Origin: Kosakonia radicincitans DSM 16656
GTDB lineage: Bacteria > Pseudomonadota > Gammaproteobacteria > Enterobacterales > Enterobacteriaceae
Direction: 5' to 3'
NCBI RefSeq assembly: GCF_000280495.2
Contig: NZ_CP018016.1
Coordinates: 5,208,001 to 5,272,000, forward strand
Length of the DNA: 64,000 nt
How positions within the stretch are numbered: position 1 is the first letter of the stretch; the number at the start of each line of letters is the position of its first letter. Below the pieces are notes generated by a model. It was not told the origin of the DNA, did not search any database, and saw only the letters and a program-made list of their open reading frames with translations. A program made the position numbers and the translations under genes. This document shows, in pieces, positions 7,328 to 16,324 of this stretch.

Positions 7328-8617
7328 TCAACCACGGCGAACAAATGCCTTAATACCCGCATAACGGGCTTCACTGCCCAGTTCCTGCTCGATGCGCATA
7401 AGCTGATTGTATTTTTCAATGCGTTCGCCGCGGCATGGCGCGCCGGTTTTCAGATGCCCCGCCCGCAATGCCACCGTCATGTCGGCGATAAACGTGTCCA
7501 TGGTTTCACCGCTGCGGTGCGAAATAAAAGCGCCCCATCCGTGTTCATGACACAGTGAAACCGCGTCGAACGTCTCGCTCAACGTACCAATCTGGTTGAG
7601 TTTGATGAGCGCCGCGCTGGCCAGGTTTTCTTCAATACCCCGGCGGATATACTTCACATTCGTTACGAAAAGGTCGTCACCGACCAGTTCAGCGCGTCCG
7701 CCAAGTTTCTCATGCAGATGTTTCCAGCCAGCCCAGTCATCCTCAGCGAGCCCGTCTTCAAGCAGGACAATAGGGAACTGGCTCATCAGTTCACCATAAT
7801 AATCCGTCATCTGTTCAGCGCTCAGGGCACTGTTTTCGGTGCGAAGGTGATATTTCCCGTCACGGTAAAATTCGCTGGATGCCGGGTCCATACAGATACT
7901 GATATCTTCCCCCGGTCGGTAACCGGCTTTCTCAATAGCCTGAACAATGAATTCCAGAGGCTCACGGTTCGAGGAGACGGCCGGGGCAAATCCCCCTTCA
8001 TCACCCACCGCAGCGGAGAGGTTCCGGGACAGAAGGATCTGGCGCAGGGCCTGATAGACTTCACTGCCCTGACGAACGGCCTCTGTCAGCGATGACGCAC
8101 CGTGCGGTGCTATCATGAATTCCTGAAAATCGGCTCCCTGACCACGGGCATGAACGCCACCGTTAATAATATTCATGCACGGAACCGGCAAAAGACTGGC
8201 GTTGAGTCCGCCGAGATAGCGGTAAAGTGGCTGACGGGTGACCTGAGCGGCCAGTCTGGCCACCGCCAGCGAAACACCCAGAATGGCATTGGCACCAAGT
8301 CGGCTTTTGTTCTCCGTACCGTCCAGTTCCCGCATCAGATTATCCAGTCGCCGCTGCTCCCGCACATCGGTTCCCCTGACGGCGTCGCAAATTTCTGTCT
8401 CCACGGCCTTAACGGCATCACGGACTCCTTTCCCGCCGAAACGCCCGGGATCACCATCGCGGCGTTCAGTTGCCTCTCTTGAGCCGGTACTGGCCCCGGA
8501 CGGTACCGATGCACGTGCCATCTGACCATCTGAAGTAAAAGCGTCCACCTCAACCGTGGGATTACCGCGAGAGTCGAGAATTTCGCGGGCCGTGACTTTT
8601 TCAAGTAGAAAATTCAT
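7328..8617 (-). CDS. eno: enolase (accessory paralogue)
   Basis: A 429-residue enolase, converting 2-phosphoglycerate to phosphoenolpyruvate. Key motifs are intact: VPSGASTGSREATERRDG (mobile loop 1 with Ser), VGDEGGFAP (catalytic Glu), SICMDPASSEF, VLLEDGLAEDDW and LVGDDLFVTN (the Mg-binding Asp/Glu/Asp), LIKLNQIGTLSET (catalytic Lys) and FISHRSGETMDTFIADM. It ends with an unusual LKTGAPCRGERIEKYNQL rather than the typical LKTGSLSRSDR. Enolase is a classic fluoride target (Mg-fluoride-phosphate complex), so a spare or less sensitive copy beside crcB makes sense; whether it is less sensitive cannot be read from sequence. It starts 17 bases after the usp fragment. Confidence 0.93.
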   Translation of the reverse strand: MNFLLEKVTAREILDSRGNPTVEVDAFTSDGQMARASVPSGASTGSREATERRDGDPGRFGGKGVRDAVKAVETEICDAVRGTDVREQRRLDNLMRELDGTENKSRLGANAILGVSLAVARLAAQVTRQPLYRYLGGLNASLLPVPCMNIINGGVHARGQGADFQEFMIAPHGASSLTEAVRQGSEVYQALRQILLSRNLSAAVGDEGGFAPAVSSNREPLEFIVQAIEKAGYRPGEDISICMDPASSEFYRDGKYHLRTENSALSAEQMTDYYGELMSQFPIVLLEDGLAEDDWAGWKHLHEKLGGRAELVGDDLFVTNVKYIRRGIEENLASAALIKLNQIGTLSETFDAVSLCHEHGWGAFISHRSGETMDTFIADMTVALRAGHLKTGAPCRGERIEKYNQLMRIEQELGSEARYAGIKAFVRRG

Positions 8618-8633
8618 ACAGTTCTCCTGTAGC

Positions 8634-8969
8634 TCAGTCGTGAATGTGTTTAATCAGAACGTCTACGTTCAGGTGGTTAACGTATTCAGCCGAACGGGAC
8701 GTCAGTGCTCCCATAAAACGGTTCCGGTGGCCTGCAATCACCAGGTCCACACCGGTGTCGGTAATGCATTTCTGTACATCTTCAAAACGCCGCATGGTGA
8801 CCAGCTCACGCGCGTCAACGTGCTCCGCCACAGAGGACGTCAGCTCACTGAACAACGCCTTCGCCTGAACAACGTCTTTTGATACGGCATCGTCCATCAG
8901 GCCGTCCGATATGTAGTTCATCTCCCGATAGTCATTACAGATATGAGCAAGTGTGATGTTCATTTGCAG
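8634..8969 (-). pseudogene. universal stress protein, 3' part, split by IS66 insertion
   Basis: This is the C-terminal about 111 residues of a UspA-type protein (MNITLAHICNDYREMNY to the stop, with the motif GHRNRFMGALTSRSAEYV). Its 5' part is at 11424-11521. Joining the two pieces at the 8-bp duplicated target restores a seamless 141-residue frame starting MKIYTHALVLVQGKEDG, which aligns with E. coli UspA length. A frame beginning inside the insertion element (ATG at 9011) could still yield a hybrid of 125 residues, but it lacks the first strand and loop of the Usp fold. The motif departs from the ATP-binding Usp consensus, as in UspA itself. Confidence 0.9.
8962..8969 (+). repeat. target site duplication of the IS66 element, left copy
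   Basis: ATTTGCAG immediately left of the element, identical to the bases right of it (11424-11431). An 8-bp duplication is normal for IS66-family transposition. Confidence 0.95.
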
Positions 8970-9061
8970 GTAAGCGTACAGCGTGAACCGTCTGGTCATA
9001 ATCTGATGCATCCGACAAAGTGGTGTCCACCAAATAAGTAGTGGGAACCAAAGTGTCAGAT

Positions 9062-9454
9062 ATGCAGAAAAATGTGACTCCCGGCAGGCGTAAGGGCTGC
9101 CCTAATTATTCTCCTGAGTTTAAACATCAGCTCGTTGCCGCCTCCTGCGAACCCGGGATATCCATCTCAAAACTGGCGCTTGAGAATGGCATTAACGCCA
9201 ATCTGTTGTTCAAATGGCGTCAGCAGTGGCGTGAAGGTAAACTCCTGCTGCCTTCGACAGACCTTCCCCAGCTACTTCCTGTAACACTCGACGCCCCTGC
9301 TGGACCACTGGCGGTGCAGTCAGAACTGCCAGCAGAAGAGCCGGAGACCCTCAATATCACCTGTGAGGTGGCATTCCGGCACGGAACGCTCCACCTCAAC
9401 GGAACTGTCAGCGAAAAACTCCTGACTCTTCTGATACAGGAGCTCAAACGGTGA
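9062..9454 (+). CDS. tnpA: IS66 family TnpA (OrfA), HTH protein
   Basis: A 130-residue protein (from ATG 9062; a GTG at 9041 is also in frame) with the IS3/IS66-type helix-turn-helix: PNYSPEFKHQLVAASCEPGI then SISKLALENGINANLLFKWR. The C-terminal half is acidic and less conserved. It is the first gene of the element; its stop codon overlaps the GTG start of tnpB, the coupled arrangement normal in IS66 elements. Confidence 0.92.
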   Translation: MQKNVTPGRRKGCPNYSPEFKHQLVAASCEPGISISKLALENGINANLLFKWRQQWREGKLLLPSTDLPQLLPVTLDAPAGPLAVQSELPAEEPETLNITCEVAFRHGTLHLNGTVSEKLLTLLIQELKR

Positions 9455-9798
9455 TCCCGTTACCAACAGGCACCAAAATCTGGCTGGTTGCCGGTATCAC
9501 CGACATGCGCAACGGCTTCAATGGTCTCGCCACAAAGGTGCAGACGATGCTGAAAGACGATCCGATGTCCGGCCATGTCTTCATCTTCCGGGGCCGCAGC
9601 GGCAGTCAGGTCAAACTGCTGTGGTCTACCGGTGACGGGCTGTGCTTGCTGACAAAACGGCTGGAGCGCGGCCGCTTCGCGTGGCCGTCAGCACGCGATG
9701 GCAAAGTGTTCCTGACGCCGGCGCAGCTGGCGATGCTGATGGAAGGTATCGACTGGAGACAGCCAAAGCGGTTGCTGACATCCCTGACCATGTTGTAG
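9451..9798 (+). CDS. tnpB: IS66 family accessory protein TnpB (OrfB)
   Basis: A 115-residue IS66 Orf2-like protein, with the family signature IWLVAGITDMRNGFNGLAT and the later HVFIFRGRSGSQVKLL and RFAWPS segments. Required with TnpA and TnpC for transposition of this family, by an unclear mechanism. The GTG start at 9451 overlaps the tnpA stop. Length is normal. Confidence 0.94.
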   Translation: MIPLPTGTKIWLVAGITDMRNGFNGLATKVQTMLKDDPMSGHVFIFRGRSGSQVKLLWSTGDGLCLLTKRLERGRFAWPSARDGKVFLTPAQLAMLMEGIDWRQPKRLLTSLTML

Positions 9799-9847
9799 GC
9801 CTCTTTATCCTGGTTGTTGCAGAATAAGCCTGGTAAAATATGGGCCT

Positions 9848-11386
9848 ATGAATGACACCTCTTCTGACGACATCCTTCTGCTGAAACAGCGCCTGGCCGA
9901 ACAGGAAGCGTTGATCCACGCCCTGCAGGAAAAGCTGAGTAACCGGGAGCGTGAAATAGACCATCTGCAGGCACAGCTGGATAAGCTCCGCCGAATGAAC
10001 TTCGGCAGTCGTTCCGAAAAGGTCTCCCGCCGTATCGCACAGATGGAAGCTGACCTGAACCGGCTTCAGAAAGAAAGCGATACGCTGACTGGTCGGGTAG
10101 ATGATCCGGCAGTGCAGCGTCCGCTGCGTCAGACCCGCACCCGCAGACCGTTCCCCGAATCACTCCCCCGTGATGAAAAACGGTTATTACCCGCAGAACC
10201 CTGCTGCCCGGAGTGTGGTGGCTTGCTGAGTTATCTGGGTGAGGATGCAGCCGAACAGCTGGAGCTGATGCGCAGCGCCTTCCAGGTTATCAGGACTGTA
10301 CGGGAAAAGCATGCCTGCACAAAATGCGATGCTATCGTACAGGCACCTGCGCCTTCGCGGCCCATCGAACGGGGCATCGCAGGGCCAGGACTGCTGGCCC
10401 GCGTGCTGACCTCAAAGTATGCAGAGCACACACCGCTGTATCGCCAGTCTGAAATATATAGCCGCCAGGGCATGGAACTGAGCCGCTCACTCCTGTCAGG
10501 CTGGGTGGATGCGTGCTGCCGGTTACTGTCACCGCTGGAAGAGGCGCTTCAGGACTATGTGCTGACTGACGGCAAGCTCCATGCTGATGACACGCCTGTC
10601 CCGGTGCTGTTGCCAGGTAATAAGAAAACGAAGACCGGGCGGTTGTGGACCTACGTTCGTGACGACCGTAACGCCGGGTCAGAGCTGGCGCCGGCGGTGT
10701 GGTTCGCTTACAGCCCGGACAGAAAAGGCATCCATCCGCAGACCCATCTTGCCGGCTTCAGCGGTGTGCTGCAGGCGGATGCGTACGCCGGGTTCAACGA
10801 GCTGTACCGCAATGGCCGGATAACGGAAGCCGCCTGCTGGGCTCACGCCCGCCGGAAGATCCACGATGTGCACGTCCGCACCCCGTCAGCCCTGACGGAA
10901 GAAGCCCTGAGGCAGATCGGTCAGTTGTACGCCATAGAGGCGAATATAAGGGGAATGCCGGCAGAGCAGCGGCTTGCTGAACGTCAGCAGAAAGCGAAAC
11001 CGCTGTTGAAATCCCTGGAAAGCTGGCTGCGTGAAAAGATGAAAATCCTGTCGCGACACTCGGAGCTGACAAAAGCGTTCGCGTACGCACTTAACCAGTG
11101 GCCGGCACTGACGTACTATGCGGAAGATGGTTGGGCCGAAGCAGACAACAACATCGCTGAAAATGCCCTGCGGACGGTCAGCCTGGGTCGTAAAAACTTC
11201 CTGTTCTTCGGTTCTGACCATGGTGGTGAGCGGGGAGCACTGCTGTACAGCCTGATCGGAACGTGCAAACTGAACAGCGTGGATCCAGAAGGCTACCTCC
11301 GCTATGTGCTTGACGTCATCGCCGACTGGCCGGTCAACCGGGTCAGCGAACTGCTACCCTGGCGCATCACACCGCCAACTGAATAA
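9848..11386 (+). CDS. tnpC: IS66 family transposase TnpC
   Basis: A 512-residue DDE transposase. The N-terminus is a coiled coil (LLKQRLAEQEALIHALQEKL) with the leucine-zipper-like character of the family; then a zinc-finger-like pair CCPECGG and CTKCDA; the catalytic core includes DDTPVPVL (first Asp near residue 245), LQADAYAGFNELY (second Asp) and ADNNIAENALRTVSLGRKNF (Glu and downstream signature). The C-terminus has NSVDPEGYLRYVL of the IS66 C-terminal domain. Apparently full length and intact. Confidence 0.96.
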   Translation: MNDTSSDDILLLKQRLAEQEALIHALQEKLSNREREIDHLQAQLDKLRRMNFGSRSEKVSRRIAQMEADLNRLQKESDTLTGRVDDPAVQRPLRQTRTRRPFPESLPRDEKRLLPAEPCCPECGGLLSYLGEDAAEQLELMRSAFQVIRTVREKHACTKCDAIVQAPAPSRPIERGIAGPGLLARVLTSKYAEHTPLYRQSEIYSRQGMELSRSLLSGWVDACCRLLSPLEEALQDYVLTDGKLHADDTPVPVLLPGNKKTKTGRLWTYVRDDRNAGSELAPAVWFAYSPDRKGIHPQTHLAGFSGVLQADAYAGFNELYRNGRITEAACWAHARRKIHDVHVRTPSALTEEALRQIGQLYAIEANIRGMPAEQRLAERQQKAKPLLKSLESWLREKMKILSRHSELTKAFAYALNQWPALTYYAEDGWAEADNNIAENALRTVSLGRKNFLFFGSDHGGERGALLYSLIGTCKLNSVDPEGYLRYVLDVIADWPVNRVSELLPWRITPPTE

Positions 11387-11423
11387 CACATCCCTGTCAA
11401 TACGGCCCTCGGTGTACGCTTAC

Positions 11424-11431
11424 ATTTGCAG
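11424..11431 (+). repeat. target site duplication of the IS66 element, right copy
   Basis: ATTTGCAG directly right of the terminal repeat, identical to 8962-8969. Confidence 0.95.
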
Positions 11432-11521
11432 CAGGCGGGACAGAGTTGCCGCCAGTGCGAGCAAGGGGACGCCATCCTCTTTCCCCTGAACAAGAACAAG
11501 TGCATGTGTGTAGATTTTCAT
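11424..11521 (-). pseudogene. universal stress protein, 5' part, split by IS66 insertion
   Basis: Minus-strand ATG at 11521 overlaps the TGA of ppaC (sequence ATGA), so this usp was translationally coupled to ppaC. It encodes MKIYTHALVLVQGKEDGV and about 14 more residues before the insertion. The frame continues without a break in the 3' piece at 8634-8969 once the element and one target copy are removed. Confidence 0.9.
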
Positions 11522-12426
11522 GGCTGTCTCCGGCTTTGATTGAGGAAGTGTTCCAGCCAGGGCAGAAGCTGTTTCTTCCGGCTGACCATGTCCGGCACGG
11601 AGCAGGGCGCCGCGTTGCCACTCTCCGGCCCGGCGAAATACAGTGTTGAAAAGTATTCACGGATATCAGTCACCATCAGCACGATAAGTCCGGCTCCGGT
11701 TGTCACCGCCATCTGCGCCATCGCATTTTGCAGTTCATCCAGTACGGGAGTGACCTGGCCTGGTGAACTCACCTCCAGTTGTGCGATACGCACATCCGTG
11801 CCGGCGAGCGAAAAGGTCTTAAGGTCTTTATGCAGAAGCTGTTCTGTGGACTGTCCGGTGATATCGGTTTTGGCTGCCAGTAGCCCGCGGGCAAACGCCT
11901 TACGTTTTACTCCCGACAGAACGCAGAGTTCAGTGGCTGTACGGATATCGTCTTCCGTCGTGGTGGGTGAGCGCAGATTAACGGTGTCGCTGAGCAGCGC
12001 GCCAAGAAGCAGGATGGCGTGAGTCGGGGGCATTGTGCGGCGCATTTCTGCATCCATCAGCAGCCAGAGTACTGTTGCGCTGCTGCCTGCCGGTTTTATC
12101 CAGACCTCCGGCGGCAGTTGCGTGACCAGACCGCCAAGCCGGTGATGGTCGATAATCCCGATGATATTGCTCTGGAGGAGATCAGCAGGCCCCTGTGCCG
12201 GTTCGGTAAAATCGACCAGCCATACCGGTTCACCTTTCAGTGGAATATCCAGCAGGGGCGGCAGGGAGAGCCCGGCAGCTTCAAAAATATAGCGTGTCTC
12301 AGGATTCGCTTCACCGGGCCGCCAGGCACGGGCAGGACGGTTACACCGGTTGAGCCAGCCCGCCGTCACGGCTGCGGTGCAGACAGCGTCGCTGTCAGGG
12401 TTAAGATGACCAAAAACATTAATCAA
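11518..12426 (-). CDS. ppaC: manganese-dependent (family II) inorganic pyrophosphatase
   Basis: A DHH-family enzyme hydrolysing pyrophosphate to phosphate. From the TTG at 12426 (after GGGGA at seven bases) it is 302 residues, begins MINVFGHLNPDSDAVCTA with the metal-binding H-x-N-P-D-x-D motif, and has VDFTEP, GIIDHHRLGG (the DHH triad) and PAGSSATVLW. A longer frame to TTG 12501 would overlap the riboswitch expression region and give an atypical N-terminus, so I prefer 12426. Family I pyrophosphatases bind Mg-fluoride and are strongly fluoride-inhibited; family II Mn enzymes could serve as a replacement (inference). First gene of the fluoride operon. Confidence 0.9.
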   Translation of the reverse strand: MINVFGHLNPDSDAVCTAAVTAGWLNRCNRPARAWRPGEANPETRYIFEAAGLSLPPLLDIPLKGEPVWLVDFTEPAQGPADLLQSNIIGIIDHHRLGGLVTQLPPEVWIKPAGSSATVLWLLMDAEMRRTMPPTHAILLLGALLSDTVNLRSPTTTEDDIRTATELCVLSGVKRKAFARGLLAAKTDITGQSTEQLLHKDLKTFSLAGTDVRIAQLEVSSPGQVTPVLDELQNAMAQMAVTTGAGLIVLMVTDIREYFSTLYFAGPESGNAAPCSVPDMVSRKKQLLPWLEHFLNQSRRQP

Positions 12427-12467
12427 AGATGTATCCCCGTTAAGGGAAGTACACAGGCCGGAAGGAT

Positions 12468-12492
12468 TTATCGACGGCCTGACATACCTCCT
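12468..12492 (-). promoter_or_regulatory. strong ribosome site with a five-codon leader frame
   Basis: On the minus strand AGGAGG (12492-12487) is followed at once by ATGTCAGGCCGTCGATAA, a five-codon frame MSGRR with its stop at 12470-12468, out of frame with ppaC and 41 bases ahead of the proposed ppaC start. The aptamer tail GCCTGA can pair with TCAGG of the ribosome site or with TCAGGC just after the ATG, so this is a likely expression platform. The same ATGTCAGG follows riboswitch copy 1 at 1036. Confidence 0.5.
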
Positions 12493-12507
12493 GAAAATCA
12501 AGAGTCA

Positions 12508-12566
12508 TATCAGGCGTCATCAGCCCCGGACGGGGCGGTTGGGAAAGGTGGAACGCCATCACCTTT
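12508..12566 (-). promoter_or_regulatory. fluoride riboswitch (crcB motif), copy 2, upstream of ppaC
   Basis: Minus strand: GGTGATGGCGTTCCACC, CCCAACCG, hairpin CCCC-gtcc-GGGG, then CTGATGACGCCTGATATG. Conserved blocks, order and spacing match the fluoride aptamer: P1 GGTG/CACC, loop GGCG able to pseudoknot with CGCC of the tail, and a variable P2. It lies directly before the ppaC operon, whose products (pyrophosphatase, usp, enolase, CrcB) are classic fluoride-riboswitch clients, so fluoride binding should turn the operon on. Confidence 0.93.
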
Positions 12567-12737
12567 AGAGACATCATAGCTCAACGCCTCTGGAAAGTCA
12601 GCAGACAAAGGCTTTTTCCTGTGCCCATGAAGGTGTATGGCTGAGAAAGGTAAGGTGTACAGCATTTACCGGAATTTACTCGCATTACAACGGTGCAGAT
12701 AAACGTTTGTGATAAAATTTTTTGCTTATCAATCATT

Positions 12738-12834
12738 TCAGGTGGGCGATGTCATGCAGGCAAGCCTGATAATGTCATCCACCAGGTGTTTTCACGGACA
12801 GATCCACGTTTTCCGCAGGAAAACAGCCTGGTCT
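12738..12834 (+). promoter_or_regulatory. structured nhaA 5' leader, candidate riboswitch
   Basis: Between the divergent fluoride operon and nhaA the plus strand has a stem GGTGG (12741-12745) with CCACC (12779-12783) enclosing a small hairpin CAGG-caag-CCTG. The 3' arm overlaps ACCAGG (12781-12786), which can instead pair with CCTGGT (12827-12832), enclosing a perfect hairpin GTTTTCC-gca-GGAAAAC (12808-12824). The two long-range pairings are mutually exclusive and end about 15 bases before the AAGGAGG of nhaA. Leader RNAs nhaA-I and nhaA-II, reported as lithium sensors, are known before nhaA genes; I cannot confirm a match to either consensus. Confidence 0.5.
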
Positions 12835-12856
12835 AAACATTCTGAAAGGAGGTTGT

Positions 12857-14026
<1,170 letters not shown>

Positions 14027-14120
14027 GATGTAACAAATGCTGAGTGTCGAGCTGTTATTAAAGCTTTCATTCTTCTTGAATATTTTCCATTCCACATAAT
14101 GTATATTCAATGAATACGGG

Positions 14121-14154
14121 GAGATGACGTGCCATGCAAATGGCACGTCATCTC
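14121..14154. terminator. bidirectional hairpin between nhaA and the CoA-disulfide reductase gene
   Basis: A perfect 15-bp stem, GAGATGACGTGCCAT and its complement, with a four-base loop gcaa. It lies between convergent genes and touches the stop codon of the minus-strand gene. T-runs are weak on both sides, so termination efficiency is uncertain, but position fits a shared terminator. Confidence 0.7.
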
Positions 14155-15813
14155 TTATTGACTCATTGACTCCGTAACCGCCTGCCAGGTTATAAATCCA
14201 CCGCTCAGATTATATGTCCGGAAGCCGTGAGCCTGCAGAATACGGTATGCCACATGCCCGCGCAGGCCACTCTGACAACCGATAAAAATATCTTTATCTT
14301 CAGGTAATTTTTCAAGATTCTCCCGCAGGGAATCAAGAGGGATGGATAGCGCGTCAGGATATTCACCAAATTGTTTCAGTTCTGCAGGAGACCGAATATC
14401 AACTAAACAATAACTGCCCGGTTCCCGTTGTAACACATCGCTGACATGACTGATGACCGTATCTCCCTTGATGACATTTGCCGCCACCATTCCAGCCTGG
14501 TTAACGACGTCCCTTGCACTGTTAAAAGGAGGAGCATAGGTCAGCTCCAGATGCTCGAGATCGTTGACGGTAAGCCCCGCGCGCTGTGCGACAGCCAGGA
14601 CATCGATGCGTTTATCAACCCCTTTTTTCCCTGACGCCTGGGCCCCGAGAATTTTACCGGTATCGGGGCTGAACAGCAGTTTCAGACTGATCATTGTTGC
14701 CCCCGGGTAGTAACTGGCATGATCAGCGGCATGGACGTAAACCTTCTCGTATCGGGTACCATGGGCTTTCAGCTGCTTTTCATTCGCCCCGACACTGCCA
14801 ATACTCAGCGAAAATACCTTACAAATGGATGTCCCCTGACTGCCATGGTAAAAGCTGTGACGATCGAGCATATTGTCAGCAGCAATGCGTCCCTGGCGGT
14901 TGGCTGGCCCTGCCAGAGGAACATTAGCGGGTTCCTGAAAGACAAGGTCAGGTGTTTCAACTGCATCCCCCACGGCGTAGATGTCAGGGATACTTGTCTG
15001 CATACAGGCATTGACACTTATGCCTCCCCGTTTACCCACGGCGAGCCCGGCTCCTGTGGCAAGGCTGCTCTCAGGTTTTACCCCGATGGCGAGAATAACC
15101 ATGTCGGTCTGCAGAAACCCACCGTCAGACAGTGCAACGCGGAATCCCGTCTCTGTCCGCAGTACCTCGGTGAGCGCCGTTCTGAGACGCAGATCAACGC
15201 CATGACTCCTGATTTCCTGATGCAGGGCCGATGCCATTTCAGGATCAACCGGAGCCATAACCTGTTCCCCCATCTCCAGCAGGGTCACACTGATCCCCCT
15301 TTCGCTCAGTGCCTCCATCACTTCGAGCCCGATAAATCCCCCCCCGACAAGCGTGGTGTGAGCGATTTTATGTTGCTCAATCCACGCCTGGATAGCATCC
15401 ATGTCAGTAAGATTTCGAAGCGTAAAGACACCCTCTTCCTGTAGTCCGGGCAAGGGGGGGACAACCGGAGCGGCACCGGTACTGAGGAGCAGACGATCCC
15501 ATTCTTCGGTATGGACCTCCCCGGAGGTCAGATTTTTAACCGTCACTGTCTTATTAACCGGGTCTACTGACGTCACTTCATGACGGATACGGACGTCTAT
15601 GTTAAAACGGGATTTAAAATCCTCCGGAGTTTTCAGAATCAGCGACTGCCTTAACGGAATTTTTCCGCCTATATGATAAGGCAATCCACAGTTGGCGAAA
15701 GAGACATCGCTTCCCCGCTCAAACACAACAATACTGACATCCTCTGATAACCGACGAGCCCTGGCTGCAGCGGATGCGCCCCCGGCAACACCACCAACAA
15801 TCACTATTTTCAT
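14155..15813 (-). CDS. CoA-disulfide reductase with C-terminal rhodanese domain
   Basis: A 552-residue FAD flavoprotein from ATG 15813 (MKIVIVGGVAGGASAAARAR, the Rossmann FAD loop). The active-site Cys is in VSFANCGLPYHIGG; NAD(P)H loop TTLVGGGFIGLEVMEAL; second FAD motif DIYAVGDAVETPD; then a dimerisation domain (LTYAPPFNSARDVVNQAG), and at about 455-550 a rhodanese domain with YCLVDIRSPAE and active loop FIGCQSGLRGHVAY (C-x-x-G-x-R). Such fusions reduce CoA disulfide or persulfide/polysulfide species and are linked to sulfide and persulfide handling. It is divergent from a two-cysteine ArsR-family regulator. A broken tail copy lies at 783-885. Confidence 0.88.
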   Translation of the reverse strand: MKIVIVGGVAGGASAAARARRLSEDVSIVVFERGSDVSFANCGLPYHIGGKIPLRQSLILKTPEDFKSRFNIDVRIRHEVTSVDPVNKTVTVKNLTSGEVHTEEWDRLLLSTGAAPVVPPLPGLQEEGVFTLRNLTDMDAIQAWIEQHKIAHTTLVGGGFIGLEVMEALSERGISVTLLEMGEQVMAPVDPEMASALHQEIRSHGVDLRLRTALTEVLRTETGFRVALSDGGFLQTDMVILAIGVKPESSLATGAGLAVGKRGGISVNACMQTSIPDIYAVGDAVETPDLVFQEPANVPLAGPANRQGRIAADNMLDRHSFYHGSQGTSICKVFSLSIGSVGANEKQLKAHGTRYEKVYVHAADHASYYPGATMISLKLLFSPDTGKILGAQASGKKGVDKRIDVLAVAQRAGLTVNDLEHLELTYAPPFNSARDVVNQAGMVAANVIKGDTVISHVSDVLQREPGSYCLVDIRSPAELKQFGEYPDALSIPLDSLRENLEKLPEDKDIFIGCQSGLRGHVAYRILQAHGFRTYNLSGGFITWQAVTESMSQ

Positions 15814-15904
15814 TACATCCTCTCTGTTCACTCGGGGCAAAATATCTGCCAGATATAATTAGTTACCCGGTCCAGCTGGACGCTGCAGACCTGAAGAACA
15901 CGGT

Positions 15905-15960
15905 GGCAAAATTATGCTACCATCATTATACTAAACTATATTATATAAAAATACATAATG
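15905..15960. promoter_or_regulatory. AT-rich divergent promoter/operator region
   Basis: The 160-base gap between the CoA-disulfide reductase and regulator genes contains a strongly AT-rich tract with TATACTAAACTATA (a TATA-N6-TATA inverted arrangement like BigR-type operators) and TATAAT-like boxes readable on both strands. Probably the shared promoter and the site for the adjacent regulator. Exact promoters not determinable by eye. Confidence 0.4.
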
Positions 15961-15973
15961 TGAGAAATCAGCA

Positions 15974-16324
15974 ATGCCCATGAATGAAGACACAAAACGT
16001 CAGACCGATATGAAAAATGCAGCCCTGGGGGCAGCAGATGTCTTACGGGGACTGGCCAACAGTGACCGGCTATTGTTGATGTGTCAGTTAAGCCAGGGGG
16101 AAGCAAACGTAGCCGAGCTGGAAGCGGCGGTCGGTATTTCTCAGCCAACCCTGTCTCAGCAGCTTGGTGTCATGCGTCGCTTAAAGCTGGTAGAGACCCG
16201 ACGGGCAGGGAAAATGGTATTTTACCGTATTGAGGATAAACGTATCATGACGTTGTTAAATACCTTATATGAGCTCTACTGTCCGCAGGCAGACACCGGT
16301 AACGGAAGCCATAACAACGAATAA
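15974..16324 (+). CDS. ArsR-family regulator of the YgaV/BigR persulfide-sensing type
   Basis: A 116-residue winged-helix repressor. The recognition region is AVGISQPTLSQQLGVMRRLK followed by the wing VETRRAGKMVFYRIED. It lacks the ELCVCEL arsenic site, and instead has one Cys in LLLMCQLSQGE and one in LYELYCPQ, matching the two-cysteine pattern of YgaV/BigR/SqrR regulators that form a disulfide or tetrasulfide with reactive sulfur. The divergent flavoprotein with a rhodanese domain supports that reading. Start could be ATG 15974 or 15980. Confidence 0.8.
   Translation: MPMNEDTKRQTDMKNAALGAADVLRGLANSDRLLLMCQLSQGEANVAELEAAVGISQPTLSQQLGVMRRLKLVETRRAGKMVFYRIEDKRIMTLLNTLYELYCPQADTGNGSHNNE

Larger units (their letters stand above)
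8970..11423 (+). mobile_element. IS66-family insertion sequence, complete
   Basis: A 2,454-bp element. Left end reads GTAAGCGTACAGCG and the right end, read inward, GTAAGCGTACACCG, the typical GTAAGCG terminal inverted repeats of the family. It contains the three standard genes tnpA, tnpB and tnpC on the plus strand, all intact, and is flanked by a perfect 8-bp duplication ATTTGCAG. It sits inside a usp gene of the fluoride operon in the opposite orientation to the operon, so it probably reduces read-through from the riboswitch-controlled ppaC promoter into eno and crcB. The intact frames and exact duplication imply a recent insertion. Confidence 0.96.

Noticed and set aside
8634..9011. A 125-residue intact universal stress protein
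   Set aside because: Its first residues come from the IS66 element; the true N-terminus is across the insertion at 11521.
12427..12501. Longer ppaC N-terminus from TTG 12501
   Set aside because: It overlaps the riboswitch platform and gives an N-terminus unlike the family, which starts at the FGHxNPD strand.
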